Below, piece by piece: positions 38,324 to 46,671 of a stretch of 64,000 nt of DNA. Every line of letters begins with the position of its first letter. Within the stretch, counting starts at the first letter, position 1. The DNA lies in assembly GCF_003096695.1 (NCBI RefSeq), contig NZ_QEKY01000006.1:98718-162717 (forward strand), written 5' to 3'. The position numbers were made by a program, and so were the translations under genes. Source of the stretch: Porphyromonas loveana. GTDB lineage: Bacteria; Bacteroidota; Bacteroidia; Bacteroidales; Porphyromonadaceae. Below the pieces are notes generated by a model. It made no database searches. It was given only the letters and a program-made list of their open reading frames with translations, and was not told the origin of the DNA.

Positions 38324-38331
38324 TATCTTTA
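38324..38331 (+). promoter_or_regulatory. Possible -7 element of the ECF sigma operon, close to the start codon
   Basis: TATCTTTA (last base off consensus) only 10 nt before the ATG at 38342. If used, the transcript would have almost no leader. Confidence 0.4.
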
Positions 38332-38341
38332 CCGCATCGTT

Positions 38342-38908
38342 ATGGCTAATAAGCTATTGATTACGGAAGAAGAGCTGCTGGAAGAATTGCGAGATCCGGC
38401 ACGGCGGCGTGCGGCCTTTGAGAAGGTAGTACGCCTCTACAACCGTAAGCTATACTGGCAAATACGCCGCATGGTGCTCAGCCACGACGATACGGACGAC
38501 CTGCTCCAGAACACCTTCATGAAGGCATGGACCGCATTGGACGGATTCCGCGGAGAAGCCAAGCTATCGACTTGGCTCTACAGGATAGCCATGTACGAAT
38601 CGCTCAACTTCCTCAAAAAGAAAAAAGCCGAGGATGATCTGCACATTTCTATCACGGACGAGAATTCCTACCTGCTCGACAATCTCATGGGCGACCCCTA
38701 TTTCGATGGGGACGAAGCCGAGACTGCTTTCCAGAAGGCCATTCTGGAGCTGCCCGACAAGCAACGACTCGTCTTCAACCTGCGTTACTACGACGAAATG
38801 CCCTACGAGCAGATGGCCGAGCTCACCGGCACCTCTGAGGGAGCACTGAAAGCATCCTATCACCATGCCGTCAAGAAACTCGAACGCTTTTTGTCGCCCG
38901 ATGATTAA
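38342..38908 (+). CDS. ECF RNA polymerase sigma factor
   Basis: From the ATG at 38342 the protein is 188 residues; a longer frame starts at 38237 but its first 35 residues show no sigma homology and run into repeat-flanking DNA. Region 2 spans about 20-90 with DDTDDLLQNTFMKAWTALDGFRGEAKLSTWLYRIAMYESLNF broken by usual sigma residues, and region 4 about 128-182 with LPDKQRLVFNLRYYDEMPYEQMAELTGTSEGALKASYHHAVKKLE. It directs RNA polymerase to a stress regulon. Two small genes follow on the same strand: a one-pass membrane protein and a periplasmic protein, a typical sigma / anti-sigma / target layout. Confidence 0.9.
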   Translation: MANKLLITEEELLEELRDPARRRAAFEKVVRLYNRKLYWQIRRMVLSHDDTDDLLQNTFMKAWTALDGFRGEAKLSTWLYRIAMYESLNFLKKKKAEDDLHISITDENSYLLDNLMGDPYFDGDEAETAFQKAILELPDKQRLVFNLRYYDEMPYEQMAELTGTSEGALKASYHHAVKKLERFLSPDD

Positions 38909-38955
38909 ACTTCTAATGACAACCGATCTCTATAATCGTAACTAACAAAACTTGC

Positions 38956-39366
38956 ATGAAACAGCTCGACTCCGATATGAACATCCGCACTAAAGAAGAC
39001 AGCTCCCGACACTACTCTGTGCCGGACGACTACTTCGCATCCTTCACGGACAAGCTCATGGCACAGATCCCCACCGAGGAGGTGCAAGAGGAGCAGGCTC
39101 CCTTGAGGAGACCGCTATGGCACAGACTGCGTCCGGTGCTCTATGTAGCAGCATCGTTCCTGTTGATGCTGGGGGTGTACCAAGCTTTCAATCTCTTTGA
39201 CACCGGAGCTGATAACAATATAGCACTTCCGACCTCCGCCTCACTTGTGGCTTCGGACTACGGCGACAGCAGATGGAGCGAGGACAGCGACTACAGCGAC
39301 TTCCTCCACGAGAACAGCGTGGAGACTGCTGCGGACGAATTGGTGCTAACGAACTTTAGCGAATAA
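38956..39366 (+). CDS. Single-pass membrane protein, candidate anti-sigma factor
   Basis: The 136-residue protein has a cytoplasmic N-terminal half with VPDDYFASFTDKLMAQIP, a motif common in Bacteroidota proteins that follow ECF sigma genes, one transmembrane segment (VLYVAASFLLMLGVYQAF, about 59-76) and an acidic outer tail (WSEDSDYSDFLHE). It begins 47 nt after the sigma gene. No zinc-binding anti-sigma (ZAS) motif HxxxCxxC is present, so it is not a ZAS-type factor. An ATG at 38977 is an alternative start. The regulatory role is inferred from position and topology. Confidence 0.6.
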   Translation: MKQLDSDMNIRTKEDSSRHYSVPDDYFASFTDKLMAQIPTEEVQEEQAPLRRPLWHRLRPVLYVAASFLLMLGVYQAFNLFDTGADNNIALPTSASLVASDYGDSRWSEDSDYSDFLHENSVETAADELVLTNFSE

Positions 39367-39402
39367 TCGGGCTACACACACGATACAACCCTTCCTAACG
39401 GC

Positions 39403-39870
39403 ATGAAGCAAATTCTCTTTCTCATCATACTGGCAGTCACGATGCCTACCATCGCCACTGCTGCAATACCTCCTTTGGCTGCCGAGGTGAGTTATCAAGC
39501 CCCTGAACAGCAGAACAGAAGGTCAGAAATCAGAAATCAACGTAACACTTTCTTCGTGATGGAGCTGGAACTGACACAAGACGAAGCCAAGGCTTTCCTC
39601 CCGCTATACAACGAGTTGGACACCAAGCGCTTCGAACTATGGCGGGACATCCGACACAAACGAGCTCTTTTGGAACGTAAGGCCGAACTGACAGACAGCG
39701 ACATGGAGATGATCATCAACAAGAGCTTGGACAATAAGATAGCCGAAGCCAGACTGGAGAAAGAATACTACTATAAGTTCAAGAAGGTGCTGCCGATGCA
39801 AAAAGTGATGGCACTGAGAGCTGCGGAAAGGAAGTTCGCACGACTATTCATCAAGAGTAGTTACGACTGA
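39403..39870 (+). CDS. Periplasmic Spy/CpxP-like helical protein
   Basis: The 155-residue protein has a signal peptide (MKQILFLIILAVTMPTIATA) and a helical body with two LTxxE-type blocks (LELTQDEAKAFLPLYNELDTKRFELWR and LTDSDMEMIINKSLDN), the pattern of Spy/CpxP family chaperones and of metal-resistance sensors. It is the third gene of the ECF sigma operon (36-nt gap) and may be both target and sensor of the response. Annotation is by fold-like pattern only. Confidence 0.55.
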   Translation: MKQILFLIILAVTMPTIATAAIPPLAAEVSYQAPEQQNRRSEIRNQRNTFFVMELELTQDEAKAFLPLYNELDTKRFELWRDIRHKRALLERKAELTDSDMEMIINKSLDNKIAEARLEKEYYYKFKKVLPMQKVMALRAAERKFARLFIKSSYD

Positions 39871-39885
39871 TCCGCCTTTTTACAC

Positions 39886-39893
39886 TACCTTTG
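39886..39893 (+). promoter_or_regulatory. Promoter -7 element for the FKBP gene
   Basis: TACCTTTG, 30 nt before the ATG at 39924. Confidence 0.6.
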
Positions 39894-39923
39894 GTAGGTT
39901 TTTCGACACAATAATTTTTAGCA

Positions 39924-40502
39924 ATGAGTATTTCAGCAAATAAGTTTGTAACCTGCAGCTACGACCTATACGTAGGCTCAGAAGATGAAAGAGAACTGAT
40001 GGAGCAGGCTACGGCCGAGACTCCTCTTCGTTATATACATGGTATGGGCATGATGTTGCCCGAGTTCGAGAAGAATCTCTACGGTCTTGCGATCGGAGAC
40101 AAGTTCGACTTCGTACTCACCAGCGAGCAAGCCTACGGTCAGCGTCAGGACGATGCCGTATTGGAATTGCCCAAAGACATATTCAAGAACGAAGAGGGAG
40201 TGTTCGACTCCTCCATCGTTTATGAAGGCAATACCGTGCCCATGCGCGATACAGAAGGCAACACCCTCCACGGCTCAGTACTGGAGGTGCGCGAAGATGT
40301 TGTAGTCATGGACTTCAACCATCCTTTGGCTGGAGAGACTCTCCACTTTGAAGGCACGATCATTGACGAGCACGAAGCGACGGCAGAGGAGATCGAGCAG
40401 TTCTTCGGCGGTCAGTCCGGCTGTGGCTGTGGTAGCGATTGTGGCTGCGGTAGCGAGGGTGAAGGTGGCGGCTGTGGCTGCGGCAGCGGTTGTAGCTGTT
40501 AA
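39924..40502 (+). CDS. slyD: SlyD-like FKBP peptidyl-prolyl isomerase with Cys/Gly metal-binding tail
   Basis: The 192-residue protein has the FKBP core typical of SlyD (TPLRYIHGMGMMLPEFEKNLYGLAIGDKFDFVLTSEQAYGQR) with the inserted flap domain (about 75-135), then a C-terminal tail of about 30 residues with eight Cys in CGC or C-x(2-8)-C spacing between Gly and Ser. E. coli SlyD has a His/Cys-rich tail that binds nickel. Here the tail has no His and resembles a metallothionein-like segment. It probably helps protein folding and metal handling in the cytoplasm, as no signal peptide is present. Monocistronic, with its own promoter and terminator. Confidence 0.87.
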   Translation: MSISANKFVTCSYDLYVGSEDERELMEQATAETPLRYIHGMGMMLPEFEKNLYGLAIGDKFDFVLTSEQAYGQRQDDAVLELPKDIFKNEEGVFDSSIVYEGNTVPMRDTEGNTLHGSVLEVREDVVVMDFNHPLAGETLHFEGTIIDEHEATAEEIEQFFGGQSGCGCGSDCGCGSEGEGGGCGCGSGCSC

Positions 40503-40556
40503 TCTTGTATTAGACAGAGATCCTACTTTCGCATAGGATTGCTCCATAGCATGACG

Positions 40557-40597
40557 ACGGATAGCGTGCAGACTGACTCAAGCTGCTTGCTATCCGT
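40557..40597 (+). terminator. Terminator after the FKBP gene
   Basis: ACGGATAGC outer stem and GCAG inner stem, followed by TTTGTTTTTT. Confidence 0.85.
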
Positions 40598-40638
40598 TTT
40601 GTTTTTTACTCATCTCGGCAGTAATATATAATAGGTGT

Positions 40639-41721
40639 ATGAATACAACAGGAAGACTATTCCGGCTGACGACCTTCGGAGAATCGCATGGCGAGGCTGT
40701 CGGAGGTGTGATAGATGGTTGTCCCGCCGGCCTCAGCATTGATATGGAAGCTGTAGAGCACGACGTGCAACGTCGCCGTCCGGGCCAATCCACTTATACC
40801 TCACCACGGAACGAGAAGGATAGCGTACGCTTCCTCTCTGGTCTGTTTCAGGGGGTGACTACAGGGGCTCCTATCGCCTTTATCATAGAAAATAGAGATG
40901 TGCACTCGGAGGACTACGACCATCTGAGCAGGGTGTTCAGACCCGGACATGCTGACTATACGTACTTCTGCAAATATGGCTTTCGCGATCCCCGTGGCGG
41001 AGGACGCTCCTCCGCTCGGGAGACGGCGGTCCGCGTCGTGGGAGGAGCAGTGGCCAAACAATTACTCGCTCCTCTGGGCATTGACTGTCGGGCATATACT
41101 TCGCAGATAGGATGCGTACAACTGCCCAAGGATCTCTCGGCACGATATAGCAGAGAGATGGTGGAAGCCTCTCCGGTGCGCTGTCCCGACCCGAGCATTT
41201 CGGCACAAATGGAGGCCGAGATAGCTGCCGCACAAAGCGCCTGTGACAGCGTGGGAGGGATCATCAATTGCCACATCGGCGGTGTACCTGCCGGCTGGGG
41301 AGAACCGATCTATGACAAACTCCATGCAGCTCTCGGCGCGGCCATGCTGAGTATCAATGCGGCCAAAGGAGTAGAGATCGGCGAGGGATTTGCTTTGGCA
41401 TCCATGCGCGGGTCCGAAGCCAACGACCAGATGACGACAGACGATGCCGACAATATCACCTTCTGCTCCAACCATGCAGGTGGGATAAGCGGGGGCATCA
41501 GCACGGGGCAGGACATACATCTGCGCATAGCTTTCAAGCCTACACCGACCATCGGACAGGAACAACAGACGATCAATGAGAACGGAGAAGTAGTGCTGCT
41601 CGCTGCGAAAGGCAGACACGACCCATGCGTAGTCCCGCGTGCCGTTCCCGTAGTCGAAGCCATGGCTTGGCTCACATTGGCTGATGCCTTTCTGGCTTCA
41701 CGCACTGACCGTATCGAATAG
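40639..41721 (+). CDS. aroC: Chorismate synthase
   Basis: The 360-residue protein is full length. It has the family signatures GESHGEAVGGVIDGCPAG (near 13), RPGHADYTYFCKYGFRDPRGGGRSSARET (split by the usual residues) and a C-terminal RAVPVVEAM. It converts EPSP to chorismate with reduced FMN in the last step of the shikimate pathway. It stands alone, not with other aro genes. Confidence 0.97.
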   Translation: MNTTGRLFRLTTFGESHGEAVGGVIDGCPAGLSIDMEAVEHDVQRRRPGQSTYTSPRNEKDSVRFLSGLFQGVTTGAPIAFIIENRDVHSEDYDHLSRVFRPGHADYTYFCKYGFRDPRGGGRSSARETAVRVVGGAVAKQLLAPLGIDCRAYTSQIGCVQLPKDLSARYSREMVEASPVRCPDPSISAQMEAEIAAAQSACDSVGGIINCHIGGVPAGWGEPIYDKLHAALGAAMLSINAAKGVEIGEGFALASMRGSEANDQMTTDDADNITFCSNHAGGISGGISTGQDIHLRIAFKPTPTIGQEQQTINENGEVVLLAAKGRHDPCVVPRAVPVVEAMAWLTLADAFLASRTDRIE

Positions 41722-41746
41722 CAGTCGGCATTTCGCCCGAAAGTCT

Positions 41747-41754
41747 TACTTTTG
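41747..41754 (+). promoter_or_regulatory. Promoter -7 element for the C69 dipeptidase
   Basis: TACTTTTG, 100 nt before the ATG at 41855. Confidence 0.6.
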
Positions 41755-41854
41755 GAAGGTTTCTCCGAAATAGAGTTATCATCGGAAAGAGCAGAAAGCA
41801 GCATCGAGTCCGACAAGACAATCAATAATCACAATAAAACTAATAGTAATCCTT

Positions 41855-43513
41855 ATGAAAAGAAAACTCGGTATTTTCTTGGCAGCACTCCTGGGAGCGG
41901 TCATCGCTATGCCCAAAGCTGAGGCGTGCACCAATCTGATCGTAGCCAAAGGGGCCTCAACCGATGGCTCTGTCATCGTCAGCTATTCGGCAGACTCTCA
42001 CACGCTCTATGGCGAACTCTATCACTGGGCTGCTCGCGACTGGGCTGCAGGCACGATGCGCCCCATCATCGAATGGGACACGAACAAACCATTGGGCCAC
42101 ATCCCCGAAGTAGCACATACATATAATGTAGTAGGCAATGTGAACGAACACCAAGTAGCCATTGCCGAGACGACCTGGGGCGGACGCTCTGAACTGGCCG
42201 AAAGCGACGGCATCATGGACTATGGCAGTCTGATCTATGTAGCGCTGCAGCGTTCAAAGACGGCTCGCGAAGCCATCGACGTGATGACCAACTTGGTAAA
42301 GGAGTATGGCTACCACAGCAGTGGCGAGAGCTTCAGCATCGCCGACAAGAACGAGGTGTGGATCTTGGAAATGATCGGCAAGGGAAAAGGTCGCAAAGGA
42401 GCCGTATGGGTAGCTGTGCGCATCCCCGACAATGCCATCAGTGCACATGCCAATCAAGCTCGTATCCAACAGATCGACTTCAAGAGCAAGGATTATCTCT
42501 ATGCCCCCGATGTTATTTCGTTTGCCCGAGAGATGGGTTACTTCAATGGAGCCGACAAGGACTTCAGCTTCCAAGAAGCTTATAACCCGTACACCGAAGG
42601 CGGATTGCGCGGCTGTGAAGCACGTGTGTGGGCGTTCTTCAACAAGTTCAATTCGCAGATGGGCAAGTACGAAGCCTTCATCCGCAATCAGAGCAAGGAC
42701 AAGATGCCTCTCTACATCATCCCCGATCGCAAGCTCTCAGTGGCCGACGTACGCGACATGATGCGCGACCACTACGAAGGCACATCGCTCTGCATGACCA
42801 ACGACCCGGGTGCAGGTCCTTACAAAGTGCCTTACCGCTGGCGTCCGATGAGCTTTGAGGTGGACGGCAAGGAGTATGTAAACGAACGTGCCATCGCCAC
42901 TCAGCAGACAGGATTCGTCTTTGTGGCACAATTGCGCAGCTGGCTGCCCGATGCCATCGGCGGCATCAACTGGTTCGGCGTGGACGATGCCGACATGTCA
43001 GTGATGAGTCCCATTTATTGCTCCACAACCTACGTCCCCGAGTGCTTCCGTCAGGGCAATGGAGACATGATGAACTTCTCGTGGACTTCGGCATTCTGGA
43101 TTCATAACTGGGTAGCCAACATGGCCTACCATCGCTACGACCAGATGATAGCCGACATCCGCCCCGTGCAGCGCGAGCTGGAAGGCAATGCAGAACGCAT
43201 GGTCGCCATCATTGACAAGGAAGCACAAGCCTTGTATGCCCAAGATCCGGCCAAAGCCATTGCTTTCCTGTCCAACTTCAGCAACGAAACGGCCGAACAA
43301 GCAACAGCTCGCTGGAAACGCCTCGGCGAATATCTGATGGTGAAGTACATGGACGGTAACCGCAAGAAGGAAGAAAACCGCCGATTCAAGACCAATGGTT
43401 ACGGCTTCAGCGCCATGCCCGACTTCCCAGGCTACAGCCAAGAATACTATCGTCAGATAGCCACTTCGGAAGCAGCCGAGCGATTGGAAAAGAAGGAGAA
43501 GGAACAACACTAA
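41855..43513 (+). CDS. Secreted C69 family dipeptidase (Ntn hydrolase)
   Basis: The 552-residue protein has a signal peptide that ends right before Cys25 (KAEA|CTNLIVAKGAS). In C69 (PepD) enzymes this Cys, once exposed as the N-terminal residue, is the nucleophile, so signal cleavage may also activate the enzyme. Other family features: DGSVIVSYSADSH, ETTWGGRSEL and the Asn/Arg pocket region NANQARI-like HANQARIQQID. It would cut dipeptides in the periplasm, feeding a peptide-fermenting metabolism. Monocistronic; the next feature is tRNA-Arg. Confidence 0.9.
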   Translation: MKRKLGIFLAALLGAVIAMPKAEACTNLIVAKGASTDGSVIVSYSADSHTLYGELYHWAARDWAAGTMRPIIEWDTNKPLGHIPEVAHTYNVVGNVNEHQVAIAETTWGGRSELAESDGIMDYGSLIYVALQRSKTAREAIDVMTNLVKEYGYHSSGESFSIADKNEVWILEMIGKGKGRKGAVWVAVRIPDNAISAHANQARIQQIDFKSKDYLYAPDVISFAREMGYFNGADKDFSFQEAYNPYTEGGLRGCEARVWAFFNKFNSQMGKYEAFIRNQSKDKMPLYIIPDRKLSVADVRDMMRDHYEGTSLCMTNDPGAGPYKVPYRWRPMSFEVDGKEYVNERAIATQQTGFVFVAQLRSWLPDAIGGINWFGVDDADMSVMSPIYCSTTYVPECFRQGNGDMMNFSWTSAFWIHNWVANMAYHRYDQMIADIRPVQRELEGNAERMVAIIDKEAQALYAQDPAKAIAFLSNFSNETAEQATARWKRLGEYLMVKYMDGNRKKEENRRFKTNGYGFSAMPDFPGYSQEYYRQIATSEAAERLEKKEKEQH

Positions 43514-43523
43514 GTTTATTCCC

Positions 43524-43531
43524 TATCTTTG
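43524..43531 (+). promoter_or_regulatory. Promoter -7 element for tRNA-Arg(CCT)
   Basis: TATCTTTG, 62 nt before the tRNA 5' end and just after the dipeptidase stop. Confidence 0.6.
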
Positions 43532-43593
43532 CAGCGCAAAACAGAGAGGGCGTGCAGGCCACAAGCCGGACACGCTCCTCTCTAACCAAAAGA

Positions 43594-43665
43594 GGCTCTG
43601 TAGTTCAACGGATAGAATAGTGGTTTCCTAAACCATAGATTCGGGTTCGATTCCCGACGGAGCTA
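43594..43665 (+). tRNA. tRNA-Arg(CCT)
   Basis: The 72-nt cloverleaf starts GGCTCTG, pairs with CGGAGCT, discriminator A. Anticodon loop TTCCTAA gives anticodon CCT (reads AGG), T-arm GGTTCGATTCC. CCA is not encoded. Confidence 0.93.
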
Positions 43666-43677
43666 CTCCGAACGAAT

Positions 43678-43706
43678 GCCCAAGTGCGCGATCTGCGTGC
43701 TTGGGC
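43678..43706 (+). terminator. Terminator of tRNA-Arg(CCT)
   Basis: GCCCAAG stem extended by wobble pairs to 12 bp, followed by TTTTTTC. Confidence 0.85.
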
Positions 43707-43712
43707 TTTTTT

Positions 43713-43930
43713 CTTGTCAGCCCGCACTTTCCTGTCGCATCTACCATTAGTCCGAAAAGAAATCACTAGTGCTTCTTGCAGATTCCACTAGTAGAAACTA
43801 ACTAAACTAGTATTAGTTTAGTCAAGATCTAATACTTGTATCGGCAGGCACTTCTACAACAAGCCATAATACACCCTATTATATCCGACAGACATGAGCA
43901 CCGAAGAGGCGCCAAGATGGTGCTTATTCC
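43713..43930. other. Intergenic stretch with no gene; short palindromes
   Basis: No supported frame. It contains ACTAGT words and a 9-bp hairpin (ACTAAACTA / TAGTTTAGT) at 43801-43822. See findings. Confidence 0.5.
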
Positions 43931-43938
43931 TATCTTTG
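43931..43938 (+). promoter_or_regulatory. Promoter -7 element for tkt
   Basis: TATCTTTG, giving a leader of about 135 nt before the tkt ATG at 44081. Confidence 0.5.
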
Positions 43939-44080
43939 CTCACGACAATCGGGACGATACAGTCGTACTCAGCCAACGCGCTCCGACAGAACTTCTTACC
44001 TTTGCAGGGAAAGACGTCGAGCCCGAGGCTCCGAAACGCCGAAAAAAGGCATATTAACATCTCAACATATTTAAGAAGGA

Positions 44081-46108
44081 ATGAACGACAAAAAGCTGAT
44101 GAACAGGGCTGCGGACAATATACGAGTATTGGCCGCTGCGATGGTGGAAAAAGCCAAAAGTGGTCACCCTGGCGGAGCCATGGGCGGAGCAGACTTCGTA
44201 AATGTACTCTATTCCGAATACCTCATCTTCGACCCCAAGAACCCGCAATGGGCAGGACGCGACCGCTTCTTCTTGGATCCCGGACACATGTCCCCGATGC
44301 TGTATGCACAGCTCGCCATGGTGGACAAATACACGATGGACGACCTCCGTGCATTTCGCCAATGGGGCAGCATCACACCCGGCCACCCCGAAGTTGATGT
44401 TCTGCACGGAGTAGAGAACACATCCGGCCCCCTCGGGCAAGGACACACCTACGCTGTCGGAGCAGCCATTGCAGCCAAGTTCTTGGCACACCGTTTCGGA
44501 TGGATGATGAGCCAGACCATTTATGCCTACATATCCGATGGTGGCATTCAAGAAGAGATTTCACAAGGAGCAGGACGCATCGCCGGTCATTTGGGACTAA
44601 ACAATCTGATCATGTTCTATGACTCGAACGACGTCCAACTCTCTACCACAGTCCGCGAAGTAGCCAGCGAAGACGTGGCCATGAAATACAAGGCTTGGGG
44701 ATGGAAAGTAATCGAGATAGACGGCAACGACGCCGACCAAATACGCCAAGCCCTCTCAGAAGCTAAAGCCGAAGCCGAACGCCCCACCCTCATCATCGGG
44801 CATACCCTCATGGGCAAAGGAGCAATAGGTGCCGACGGCAGCTCGTATGAGAATAAGGTAAGCACACATGGCCAACCCCTTTCTGCCGCAGGAGCATCGT
44901 TCGCAGAGACAGTGAAGCATTTGGGAGGCAACCCCGAAGAACCATTTGCCATCTACCCCGATGTCCAAGAGATGTACGCCGCCCGTCTGGCTGCATTGGA
45001 GCAGATCACTGCCGAGCGTCACGAAGAAGAAGAGAAATGGTTCAAAAGCCATCCCGATCTGGCTAGCAAATATCACGCATGGTTCGCAGGTGAAATCCCT
45101 TCCATCGACTGGAGCAGCATCGAACAGAAGCCCAACCAAGCCACCCGCTCCGCATCGGCCACTATTCTGGGCAAGTTGGCCGGTGAGGTTGAGAATATGA
45201 TCGTCACCTCCGCCGACCTCTCCAACTCAGACAAAACCGACGGCTTCCTCAAGAAAACCCATGCCATGAAGAAAGGCGACTTCAGCGGAGCCTTCCTCCA
45301 GGTGGGAGTATCGGAACTCACGATGGCCTGCCTCTGTATCGGAATGGCCCTCCACGGAGGAGTGATACCGGCTTGTGGCACCTTCTTTGTATTCTCCGAT
45401 TATATGAAGCCCGCTGTCCGCATGGCTGCCCTGATGGAACTACCCGTCAAATTCATCTGGACACACGATGCATTCCGCGTGGGCGAAGACGGTCCCACAC
45501 ACGAGCCCGTAGAGCAGGAAGCACAAATACGCCTGATGGAAAAAGTGCACAACCACAACGGCCGACGCTCCATGCTCGTACTCCGTCCCGCCGATGTACA
45601 AGAGACTACGGTCGCATGGAAGATGGCTATGGAGAATACCCACACGCCTACTGCCCTTATTCTCTCTCGTCAGAACATCACGGATCTGCCCGCTGCTCAC
45701 AGCCGATACCAAGAAGCCATGCAAGCAGAAAAAGGAGCCTACATAGTCAATACAGATGAGAATATTGAAGTAGTTCTCTTGGCCAGTGGTTCTGAAGTAT
45801 CCACATTGGTCGAAGGAGCCGCTCTCTTGCGCCAGCGAGGTGTCAAGTTGCGCATCGTATCCGTTCCGTCCGAAGGTCTCTTCCGTTCACAGAGCGCCGA
45901 ATATCAGGAAGAAGTATTGCCCACGGGCATCAGACGTTTCGGTCTCACAGCCGGACTGCCTGTCAATCTGGAAGGCCTCGTAGGAGAAAGCGGTGCCGTA
46001 TGGGGACTGAACTCCTTTGGCTTCTCGGCTCCCTATAAAGTCCTTGACGAGAAACTCGGATTCACCGCAGAGAACGTGTATGAGCAAGTACTGAGCATAC
46101 TCCACTAA
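44081..46108 (+). CDS. tkt: Transketolase
   Basis: The 675-residue protein is full length. It has the substrate-binding KSGHPGGAMGGADF near 27, the ThDP/Mg region YISDGGIQEEISQGAGRIAGHLGLNNLIMFYDSNDVQ (split by usual residues) near 150, the GPLGQG loop and the pyrimidine-domain THDAFRVGEDGPTHEPVEQ with the catalytic Glu region. It moves two-carbon units between sugar phosphates in the non-oxidative pentose phosphate pathway. rpiB, another enzyme of the same pathway, lies 107 nt downstream. Confidence 0.96.
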   Translation: MNDKKLMNRAADNIRVLAAAMVEKAKSGHPGGAMGGADFVNVLYSEYLIFDPKNPQWAGRDRFFLDPGHMSPMLYAQLAMVDKYTMDDLRAFRQWGSITPGHPEVDVLHGVENTSGPLGQGHTYAVGAAIAAKFLAHRFGWMMSQTIYAYISDGGIQEEISQGAGRIAGHLGLNNLIMFYDSNDVQLSTTVREVASEDVAMKYKAWGWKVIEIDGNDADQIRQALSEAKAEAERPTLIIGHTLMGKGAIGADGSSYENKVSTHGQPLSAAGASFAETVKHLGGNPEEPFAIYPDVQEMYAARLAALEQITAERHEEEEKWFKSHPDLASKYHAWFAGEIPSIDWSSIEQKPNQATRSASATILGKLAGEVENMIVTSADLSNSDKTDGFLKKTHAMKKGDFSGAFLQVGVSELTMACLCIGMALHGGVIPACGTFFVFSDYMKPAVRMAALMELPVKFIWTHDAFRVGEDGPTHEPVEQEAQIRLMEKVHNHNGRRSMLVLRPADVQETTVAWKMAMENTHTPTALILSRQNITDLPAAHSRYQEAMQAEKGAYIVNTDENIEVVLLASGSEVSTLVEGAALLRQRGVKLRIVSVPSEGLFRSQSAEYQEEVLPTGIRRFGLTAGLPVNLEGLVGESGAVWGLNSFGFSAPYKVLDEKLGFTAENVYEQVLSILH

Positions 46109-46215
46109 ACCACAATAAACACTCGTTGCCCACAAAGAAACCTTTCCCTTCCTGTGGCGAAAGTCTTCTTGTCGGGCAACGATTCTATATCCACTCACAC
46201 ATCGACCCAACAATA

Positions 46216-46650
46216 ATGGAAACAATCGGCATTTGCTGCGACCACGCCGGCTTCGGCCTCAAAGAGCAAGTCAAAGGCTGGCTCGCAGAACGTGGTATCG
46301 CAGTGGAAGACTTCGGCTGCCACTCCACCGACAGCGTGGACTATCCGGACTATGCTCACCCGCTAGGGACAGCCATCCAAAGTGGCCAACTGAGCCGCGG
46401 TATCTCCATCTGTGGCTCCGGCAATGGCATATCTATGGTGATGAACAAATATCCGGCCGTTCGTGCAGCCCTCTGCTGGAACGTCGAGATTGCACAGCTG
46501 GCTCGTCAGCACAACAATGCCAACGTCCTCTCCCTCCCTGCTCGCTTCCTCACCGAAGAGCAGGCACAGGCCATTCTCGCAGCCTATTTGGATACCCCCT
46601 TTGAAGGAGGTCGCCATCAGACTCGCATCGACAAAATCCCCATCCGTTAA
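46216..46650 (+). CDS. rpiB: Ribose-5-phosphate isomerase B
   Basis: From the ATG at 46216 the protein is 144 residues, the normal RpiB length; an upstream ATG at 46126 adds 30 residues without homology. Motifs: CCDHAGFGLKEQVKGWL at the start, the active-site SICGSGNGISMVMNKYPAVRAALCWN near 69 and HNNANVLSLPARF near 98. It interconverts ribulose- and ribose-5-phosphate, complementing the transketolase gene just upstream. Confidence 0.95.
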   Translation: METIGICCDHAGFGLKEQVKGWLAERGIAVEDFGCHSTDSVDYPDYAHPLGTAIQSGQLSRGISICGSGNGISMVMNKYPAVRAALCWNVEIAQLARQHNNANVLSLPARFLTEEQAQAILAAYLDTPFEGGRHQTRIDKIPIR

Positions 46651-46671
46651 TCATCCCCAACGACAAAAAAC

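Noticed and set aside
43894..44397. Open frame ahead of and overlapping tkt
   Set aside because: It runs through the promoter region and into tkt in another frame; the product has no signal or motif. tkt at 44081 has full-length homology.
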